Assembly: GCA_023426005.1 (NCBI GenBank)
Contig: JAFABO010000171.1
Span: forward strand, 1-9,842
Direction: 5' to 3'
Source of the DNA: Bacillota bacterium
Lineage (GTDB): Bacteria > Bacillota > Clostridia > Acetivibrionales > DSM-1351
DNA: 9,842 nucleotides
Shown here: in pieces, positions 6,776-9,842 of the stretch
Layout: each line of letters opens with the position of its first letter
Numbering within the stretch: position 1 is the first letter of the stretch
Position numbers and translations under genes: made by a program
Notes under the pieces: generated by a model
Database searches by the model: none
What the model was told of the DNA's origin: nothing
Seen by the model: only the letters and a program-made list of their open reading frames with translations

Positions 6776-6825
6776 CAAAGAAATACCTAACATTGGAATA
6801 AAAAATATATTTGGTTTGGAGAGTA

Positions 6826-6854
6826 TTAGCTAAAATATATTTGATTTTGGCTAA
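6826..6854. repeat. Imperfect inverted repeat in the Phd-Uma2 leader
   Basis: TTAGCTAAAA (6826-6835) and TTTTGGCTAA (6845-6854) pair over 10 positions with one T-G mismatch (a wobble in RNA) around a 9-nt loop. It lies in the proposed 115-nt 5' leader. It contains the palindrome TTAGCTAA and two of the TTAGCY motifs described in the findings, so it could be an operator, an RNA hairpin or both. Confidence 0.5.
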
Positions 6855-6881
6855 TCGTGCGGATATTTGTTAGCTATAATC

Positions 6882-6910
6882 ATTATAAGCTTTAATAAGA
6901 ATCAAGTCAA
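6882..6910 (-). promoter_or_regulatory. Near-consensus sigma-A promoter of the Phd-Uma2 gene
   Basis: On the minus strand TTGACT (6905-6910), exactly 17 bp, TATAAT (6882-6887): 5 of 6 and 6 of 6 consensus matches. The start is predicted near 6875, giving a leader of about 115 nt. TTAGCT (6870-6875) lies at the start site and TTAGCC (6915-6920) just upstream of the -35, positions suited to repression. It starts 15 nt downstream of the thpR stop codon, so the gene can be transcribed independently of thpR. Confidence 0.8.
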
Positions 6911-6924
6911 CAATTTAGCCAACA

Positions 6925-7473
6925 TCAATAACCCTGGAGTCCGGCTTTTTCAATTGCCGTATAAGTAAGCCTGTCATTCGCCCTCTTACTCTCCATCAGT
7001 GATATTGAGCTTACTTTTGCCGTTAATTTATCAAATTGTATTTTATCTATACCAGCAGGTGCATTTTCGGCCGGCCTGGTCTCTCTTACCAGGGTTATAT
7101 GAGGATTATAGCTTCTGCCTTCACCGGAATAGCCCTCCCTCACAAGCTCTGCTTCAAGCCTGTAGTACAATTTCTGCAGTTCATTGTTTTCCTCCAGCCC
7201 CGTCCAGATTATTTTTTTATTGCCTTTGCTGAATGCTCCCAACCTGCCAATCTGCAGTTGAAAGCCGGGCGTACCTGCCGCAGCCGCATACAAGACCCTT
7301 TTCAGCTTCTCAACCTGTCCGGGATTTTGTTCCCCTATAAACCTCAGGGTCAGATGAAAGTTTTCCTTGTGTGAAAAATTTCCCCCGCTGCAGTACTTCT
7401 TAATTTCCTGCTGGAGAGAATTCAAACATTCTTTTATTTCCTCCTCAAATTCTATTGCAAAAAATACTCTCAT
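6925..7473 (-). CDS. thpR: RNA 2',3'-cyclic phosphodiesterase ThpR (LigT/2H family)
   Basis: The product is a 182-residue cytoplasmic 2H phosphoesterase. These enzymes open RNA 2',3'-cyclic phosphates to 2'-phosphates, and the family was first described as 2'-5' RNA ligase. Both HxTx motifs are present: His40-Leu-Thr42 in FHLTLRFIGE and His125-Ile-Thr127 in YNPHITLVRE. The N-terminus MRVFFAIEF and the strand KKIIWTGLE (86-94) are also typical, and the length is normal. ATG 7473 follows a perfect AGGAGG (7479-7484) with 5-nt spacing. An 8-bp inverted repeat abuts that site, and several more hairpins lie upstream. No terminator separates the gene from the Phd-Uma2 gene, but the latter has its own promoter. 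Confidence 0.94.
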   Translation of the reverse strand: MRVFFAIEFEEEIKECLNSLQQEIKKYCSGGNFSHKENFHLTLRFIGEQNPGQVEKLKRVLYAAAAGTPGFQLQIGRLGAFSKGNKKIIWTGLEENNELQKLYYRLEAELVREGYSGEGRSYNPHITLVRETRPAENAPAGIDKIQFDKLTAKVSSISLMESKRANDRLTYTAIEKAGLQGY

Positions 7474-7484
7474 TTTGACCTCCT

Positions 7485-7501
7485 AAGCCATATTATGGCT
7501 T
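7485..7501. repeat. Perfect 8-bp inverted repeat abutting the thpR ribosome binding site
   Basis: AAGCCATA, one base, TATGGCTT. On the minus strand it ends directly against AGGAGG (7479-7484). An RNA hairpin here would stack next to the Shine-Dalgarno without covering it, and a protein bound here would block ribosome entry. Confidence 0.7.
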
Positions 7502-7504
7502 TTA

Positions 7505-7517
7505 GCCGCATTGCGGC
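7505..7517. repeat. Perfect 6-bp GC-rich inverted repeat
   Basis: GCCGCA, one base, TGCGGC. It is the second hairpin upstream of thpR, and its CGCA/TGCG core recurs in the next two. Confidence 0.6.
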
Positions 7518-7540
7518 CACAAAATGTAATGAAAAACCTA

Positions 7541-7570
7541 TATCCCTTATCGCAATGTGCGAATAAAGGA
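7541..7570. repeat. Interrupted inverted repeat with CGCA/TGCG core
   Basis: CGCA (7551-7554) and TGCG (7558-7561) pair around an ATG loop. The flanks CCTTAT and ATAAAGG can extend the stem with single-base bulges. Confidence 0.45.
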
Positions 7571-7576
7571 AGTAAT

Positions 7577-7632
7577 TGGCCTTGTGCGCTTTCAAAGTAT
7601 TGCTAAAATACTTTGAATATTTCGCACGGCCA
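7577..7632. repeat. 56-nt composite palindrome (three stem blocks)
   Basis: From outside to inside: TGGCC (7577-7581) with GGCCA (7628-7632); GTGCG (7584-7588) with CGCAC (7623-7627); TTCAAAGTATT (7591-7601) with AATACTTTGAA (7607-7617), a perfect 11-bp stem around the loop GCTAA. Internal loops are 2 nt + 0 nt and 2 nt + 5 nt. Three co-linear complementary blocks are unlikely by chance and suggest a folded RNA or a maintained palindromic element. Confidence 0.75.
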
Positions 7633-7641
7633 TAAGTTCAC

Positions 7642-7689
7642 AGGTTTGCTTGGAAGACGAACGCTAGTGAAGTCTTTCAAGCTAAACCT
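7642..7689. repeat. Long hairpin: 17-bp stem with one G-U and one bulge
   Basis: AGGTTTGCTTGGAAGAC (7642-7658) pairs with GTCTTTCAAGCTAAACCT (7672-7689). One bulged T lies at 7683, with one G-T position (a wobble if the plus strand is transcribed, an A-C mismatch on the minus-strand RNA) and a 13-nt loop. It lies 10 bp from the composite palindrome at 7577-7632. Its right arm also takes part in a small competing hairpin at 7684-7696. Confidence 0.75.
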
Positions 7690-7706
7690 CCGGTTTATGT
7701 ATAAAC
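7684..7706. repeat. Small overlapping inverted repeats next to the long hairpin
   Basis: AAACC (7684-7688) can pair with GGTTT (7692-7696). The overlapping GTTTAT-GT-ATAAAC (7693-7706) is a 6-bp inverted repeat. The first would compete with the 7642-7689 stem for AAACC, and the second would compete with the first for GTTT. This is a possible switch but could be incidental in AT-rich DNA. Confidence 0.4.
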
Positions 7707-7708
7707 TT

Positions 7709-7738
7709 TTGATTACCTGAATATTTATGTGGTATAGT
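7709..7738 (+). promoter_or_regulatory. Candidate extended -10 promoter for the 110-residue ORF
   Basis: TTGATT (7709-7714), 18 bp, TATAGT (7733-7738), preceded by TGG, which gives an extended -10. Start predicted near 7745, about 60 nt before ATG 7806. Confidence 0.5.
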
Positions 7739-7741
7739 TAT

Positions 7742-7770
7742 AATATAATTTTTTGAAGCCAAATATACAA
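7742..7770 (-). promoter_or_regulatory. Candidate minus-strand promoter for a long thpR leader
   Basis: On the minus strand TTGTAT (7765-7770), 17 bp, TATATT (7742-7747). It would start near 7735 and read through the whole hairpin block into thpR. It overlaps the predicted start region of the plus-strand promoter, so the two may exclude each other. AT-richness makes this a weak call. Confidence 0.35.
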
Positions 7771-7805
7771 CAACATCTTATCTATTACTGAGGAGGAATT
7801 ATTCA

Positions 7806-8138
7806 ATGTTTTATCAAGTACGCTTTCAAACCGGTGAAATGAAACAAATTATAGATGAAATGAAAAAGGGCAATATACCCTGTATGGACGTAAATGATGA
7901 TGATGAGATGAACTGGTTCATCAGGGAACTGGAATCCAAAGGGATTTTCAAGATAGGAGATATTCCGTATGATAAGAATGCACGTGACCGGGTCAAAGAG
8001 CCTGAATTTGAGTATAGAATCGCTTTTTATATTTCACCTGTCAAGGCTGCCGGACTTGAGGGAAAGACGCCCATGTACATCGATTTTTATTTTGAACCCA
8101 TAGTTGACAAAACCTATGATCCTGTTGGAGAAATGTAA
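7806..8138 (+). CDS. Hypothetical 110-residue acidic protein
   Basis: I do not recognise this protein, the only plus-strand gene in the window. It has no signal peptide or membrane segment. The N-terminal half looks helical and acidic (GEMKQIIDEMKKG, then MDVNDDDEMNWFIRELESKG). The C-terminal half has alternating strand patterns (EYRIAFYISPV and MYIDFYFEPIVD), so a small alpha/beta cytoplasmic fold is likely. It has a single Cys26. GAGGAGG about 9 nt before ATG 7806 supports translation. A candidate extended -10 promoter lies upstream, and a strong intrinsic terminator begins 6 nt after the stop. It therefore forms a self-contained single-gene unit, and that layout argues for a real gene. Function is unknown. 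Confidence 0.78.
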   Translation: MFYQVRFQTGEMKQIIDEMKKGNIPCMDVNDDDEMNWFIRELESKGIFKIGDIPYDKNARDRVKEPEFEYRIAFYISPVKAAGLEGKTPMYIDFYFEPIVDKTYDPVGEM

Positions 8139-8144
8139 TGTTGG

Positions 8145-8189
8145 AAAACGGCCCAATCCGCATATGAAAGTGGATTGGGCCGTTTTTTT
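8145..8189 (+). terminator. Strong intrinsic terminator of the 110-residue ORF, probably bidirectional
   Basis: AAAACGGCCCAATCC (8145-8159) pairs perfectly with GGATTGGGCCGTTTT (8172-8186) around a 12-nt loop, followed by a run of seven T (8183-8189). Read on the minus strand the stem ends in TTTT, so it may also stop transcripts from the SGNH hydrolase gene. Confidence 0.9.
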
Positions 8190-8205
8190 GCGCCCGGCGG
8201 GCGCA
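8189..8205. repeat. Second GC-rich hairpin in the convergent intergenic gap
   Basis: TGCGCCC (8189-8195), GGC, GGGCGCA (8199-8205): a perfect 7-bp stem just after the terminator T-run and 4 nt beyond the SGNH gene stop. On the minus strand it is followed by A residues, so it is not a standard intrinsic terminator by itself. It may pause polymerase or protect the 3' end. Confidence 0.5.
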
Positions 8206-8209
8206 TAAT

Positions 8210-9334
8210 TTACTTTGGGCACACAGCCGTTACAGCAATATCTCCGTCAATAGCTGCCACCGGAACAGCTGCCGCACCGTTTTTTAAGGTCAGGGGCAGT
8301 TGAGCCTTTTTCCCAATGGTCAGATATATGGTCTGCGGCAGCTTATAGCCTTTGGAGGGGGCTACGGTCACCTTGAGTTCTCCGGCTGTGACAGTTGCTG
8401 CCGCCTTTCCGTTTTTCACATTTGACTTAAAGCTATAGGGTAATTTATTGCCGGCCGCATAGGCTACCAATGTATAGATTACTTCATGTCCCTTTTTATT
8501 CGGATGCGGATCAAAGGATTTTCCCGTATCGGCATTTATCAATTGTATTCCTTTGCCGGCTTTTGCAAATGCGGAATAGACATCTGCAACCTTGTAATTT
8601 TTACCGTTCTCCGAACCCTTTATTATTTCAGCATTCATGGATCTAATGGCTTTATCCAGCGTATCAGGCATAATAAAGCCAAAGGGATTATAGATTGTCT
8701 GGACAACAATTTCCGCGTCAGGATTTAAAGTCTTGACAGTGCCGATAATTGCCGCAAAATCCCCCGCAATATGCAGCTTTTCGTTTCCGGTAAAAACTTC
8801 GGCCCCCTTTAAAATATTATTTTTGAGCTTATTCAATCCTTCACTGTCGAACAATAGCCCCAGAATTGCAGTCTGGATATCCAGAGCATCGGCATTAAGG
8901 ATATTTTTGCCGCTGCCCACCTTATCGCTGACTGCATTTATAAAAGGGATGAAAACATTATTCCCTCCCACTGAAAGCGTAATAAGGCTGGCTTTTTTTA
9001 TTTGCTCCACCTCTTCTTTTTGCTCCTTTGTAACAGGCTTGCTTATGGAATTCAGCAGAGCCGTGCTGTCAATGCCTTCAACTCCGAAATTGACGGTTTC
9101 AATGTCAAGCTGTTTTCCCAGTCTGATGACAAAGTTATCTGGACTGGTTCTATTTTTAATATCATCATTTGAAAAGCTTTCAAGACCGTAGCCCGATGTT
9201 ATGGAATCCCCCACTGCAATGTATAAGGTTTTATCCGGGCCGGCTGCCGCAGCTGAAACCTCAGGCTGCCACCAACCCAAACCCGCAATAAGTAAACATA
9301 ACATTATCACAATCGATTTTTTAATCCGCTTCAT
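8210..9334 (-). CDS. Secreted SGNH/GDSL-family hydrolase with C-terminal beta-rich domain
   Basis: The product has 374 residues. A signal peptide covers about 1-28 (KRIKK, hydrophobic core, cleavage near EVSA-AAA). SGNH blocks are in order: I, GDSIT with nucleophile Ser44; II, Gly84 in NFGVEG; III, Asn125 in GGNN (in place of the usual GxND); V, DPHPNKKGH with Asp275 and His277. The fold spans about residues 36-300 and predicts an extracellular esterase, lipase or carbohydrate deacetylase; the substrate cannot be told from sequence. Residues about 305-374 are threonine/valine/alanine-rich and beta-like (TVTAGELKVTVAP, then TIYLTIG), perhaps an adhesion or Ig-like module. ATG 9334 has GGGGAG 6 nt upstream. 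An in-frame ATG at 9370 has no ribosome site and would put 12 polar residues before the signal peptide. It is a single gene with its own promoter, convergent with the 110-residue ORF. Confidence 0.9.
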   Translation of the reverse strand: MKRIKKSIVIMLCLLIAGLGWWQPEVSAAAAGPDKTLYIAVGDSITSGYGLESFSNDDIKNRTSPDNFVIRLGKQLDIETVNFGVEGIDSTALLNSISKPVTKEQKEEVEQIKKASLITLSVGGNNVFIPFINAVSDKVGSGKNILNADALDIQTAILGLLFDSEGLNKLKNNILKGAEVFTGNEKLHIAGDFAAIIGTVKTLNPDAEIVVQTIYNPFGFIMPDTLDKAIRSMNAEIIKGSENGKNYKVADVYSAFAKAGKGIQLINADTGKSFDPHPNKKGHEVIYTLVAYAAGNKLPYSFKSNVKNGKAAATVTAGELKVTVAPSKGYKLPQTIYLTIGKKAQLPLTLKNGAAAVPVAAIDGDIAVTAVCPK

Positions 9335-9340
9335 TTTGAT

Positions 9341-9346
9341 CTCCCC
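9341..9346 (-). promoter_or_regulatory. Ribosome binding site deciding the SGNH hydrolase start
   Basis: GGGGAG 6 nt before ATG 9334, placing the start directly at the basic n-region of the signal peptide. Confidence 0.75.
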
Positions 9347-9380
9347 ATTGCCGCTGATGGTCTGCAGCATCTAATTTCAA

Positions 9381-9397
9381 ATATTGCCGGCCAATAT
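9381..9397. repeat. Small inverted repeat in the SGNH hydrolase leader
   Basis: ATATTG (9381-9386), CCGGC, CAATAT (9392-9397): a perfect 6-bp stem around 5 nt in the approximately 105-nt leader. Function unknown. Confidence 0.4.
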
Positions 9398-9445
9398 ACA
9401 CTTTAGATATTACAAATCTCTATCAGGTAATTCCTGTTTATCTAG

Positions 9446-9474
9446 ATTATACCCTTTAAGCCTGTAAAATTCAA
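9446..9474 (-). promoter_or_regulatory. Sigma-A promoter of the SGNH hydrolase gene
   Basis: On the minus strand TTGAAT (9469-9474), exactly 17 bp, TATAAT (9446-9451): 4 of 6 and 6 of 6 consensus matches. Start predicted near 9439, leaving a leader of about 105 nt. Confidence 0.78.
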
Positions 9475-9480
9475 ATAAAT

Positions 9481-9519
9481 AGCCCTGCAATTGGATTTGT
9501 TTTTTCCAACAACAGGGCT
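9481..9519 (-). terminator. Probable terminator of the phosphohexomutase-domain gene
   Basis: AGCCCTG (9481-9487) pairs with CAGGGCT (9513-9519), and inside it TTGGA (9491-9495) pairs with TCCAA (9505-9509). On the minus strand the stem is followed by ATTTATTT, a broken T-run. It lies 9 nt past the stop codon and just before the next promoter. Confidence 0.65.
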
Positions 9520-9528
9520 TTACCTCTG

Positions 9529-9842
9529 TCAGCTGCTGCTTACATTATCCTGGCTTATGGATTTAACCTTGTTTACGTATATATCCGTGAGTTCAGTTGC
9601 GTATTCCTCCGAATACCCCTCACTTATGACCTTGCAGACAGGTTTTTCAGCATCCGGAAGGACCAGCACCCATCCCTTGTCCCCAAATATCTTTACACCC
9701 TCGGTAGTTTCAATCCCGGCGCCGTCATTTTCTTCAATGATGGCTCTTATTACCTTTCCTTTTGCCGACCAGGGACATTTGACCTCCTTCTTTAAAATGT
9801 GAAAATCAGGTATCATATCCACCATTTCATCCAGACTCAGAT
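9529..9842 (-). CDS. C-terminus of a phosphomannomutase-domain protein, probably a sugar-phosphate nucleotidyltransferase fusion (runs off the right edge)
   Basis: About the last 103 residues are present, and the frame stays open to the window edge (...LSLDEMVDMIPDFHI...). The ATG at 9825 is internal, not a start. The segment DGAGIETTEGVKIF followed by GWVLVLPDAEKP and KVISEGYSEEYATELTDIY is the fourth domain of the alpha-D-phosphohexomutase superfamily, which binds the sugar phosphate. The standard RPSGTEP phosphate-binding loop is replaced by LPDAEKP. As I recall, this variant occurs in the clostridial fusions of a mannose-1-phosphate guanylyltransferase-like domain with a mutase-like domain. 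The N-terminal part, which would settle this, is outside the window. The gene ends before a hairpin terminator. Confidence 0.8.
   Translation of the reverse strand, partial: LSLDEMVDMIPDFHILKKEVKCPWSAKGKVIRAIIEENDGAGIETTEGVKIFGDKGWVLVLPDAEKPVCKVISEGYSEEYATELTDIYVNKVKSISQDNVSSS

Larger units (their letters stand above)
7474..7805. other. Non-coding stretch rich in inverted repeats between divergent genes
   Basis: This 332-bp gap between thpR (minus) and the 110-residue ORF (plus) has no credible coding sequence. It holds at least six inverted repeats from 7485 to 7706, listed separately, then candidate promoters for both directions in 7709-7770. If the minus-strand promoter near 7742-7770 is used, the block becomes a leader of about 260 nt for thpR. 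If not, it could encode a small RNA or be a palindromic intergenic repeat. I do not recognise a known riboswitch, T-box, tRNA or transposon end in it. Confidence 0.6.

Noticed and set aside
7474..7735. Known riboswitch or T-box
   Set aside because: I saw none of the conserved cores I can recall (T-box antiterminator, TPP, SAM, purine, lysine, cyclic di-GMP), and no terminator hairpin with a T-run before thpR.
7474..7805. Insertion-sequence remnant or MITE
   Set aside because: I found no matching terminal inverted repeats at the block edges, no target-site duplication and no transposase fragment, though a dispersed palindromic repeat is not excluded without a genome search.
8189..8205. GC-rich hairpin considered as the intrinsic terminator of the SGNH hydrolase gene
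   Set aside because: On the minus strand it is followed by A residues rather than T, so it does not fit the standard model. The larger hairpin at 8145-8189 is the better candidate.
8733..9191. Open frame of 152 codons on the plus strand inside the SGNH hydrolase gene
   Set aside because: It is antisense to a gene with all SGNH blocks; no ribosome site or recognisable product.
1..9842. CRISPR array, tRNA or rRNA genes, phage or defence island
   Set aside because: No regularly spaced repeats, tRNA-like cloverleafs, rRNA signatures, or phage or transposase genes were seen on either strand.

Overview
The window looks like chromosomal DNA from a Gram-positive anaerobic clostridium, most likely of the Ruminiclostridium/Acetivibrio (cellulolytic) type. 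The evidence is moderate AT-richness, strong AGGAGG-type ribosome binding sites, sigma-A promoters with 17-bp spacers, an Rrf2 regulator followed by a cysteine desulfurase, secreted proteins with copper-amine-oxidase-like 'stalk' domains, and a nucleotidyltransferase/phosphomannomutase-type C-terminus. The genus is an inference. Nothing in the window looks like a phage, transposon or CRISPR array.

All genes but one are on the minus strand, so transcription mostly runs right to left. From the left edge: the first 21 codons of a NifS-type cysteine desulfurase (1-63); an Rrf2/IscR-like Fe-S regulator (165-614); a small YkuS/UPF0180-like protein (750-1031); a two-helix membrane protein (1168-1434) coupled to the replication-associated AAA+ ATPase RarA (1437-2723); a 649-residue secreted stalk-domain protein with three related repeats (2762-4711); and an HtrA-like secreted serine protease carrying a short stalk-like segment (4787-5926). 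The run from the protease to the small membrane protein has short gaps and no visible terminator. It may be one operon starting at the promoter near 5980-6008.

Next is a Phd-like/Uma2 fusion protein (6041-6760) behind a near-consensus promoter bracketed by repeated TTAGCY motifs, and then the RNA 2',3'-cyclic phosphodiesterase ThpR (6925-7473). Upstream of thpR lies the only sizeable non-coding stretch (7474-7805), which is packed with inverted repeats and could be a structured leader or small RNA. The one plus-strand gene (7806-8138) encodes a 110-residue protein I do not recognise. It ends at a strong, possibly bidirectional terminator shared with a convergent secreted SGNH/GDSL hydrolase (8210-9334). 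The right edge holds the C-terminus of a phosphohexomutase-domain protein (9529-9842).

Functionally the window combines Fe-S/cysteine sulfur control, genome maintenance, cell-envelope proteolysis, RNA 2',3'-cyclic phosphate chemistry and sugar-nucleotide metabolism. I did not find a convincing large new system. The best leads are the structured block upstream of thpR, the motif array around the Phd-Uma2 promoter, and the protease/triple-repeat stalk-protein pair. Several genes are better started at an internal codon than at the first possible one (rrf2, ykuS-like, the membrane protein, uma2, the SGNH hydrolase), and I have used those starts.
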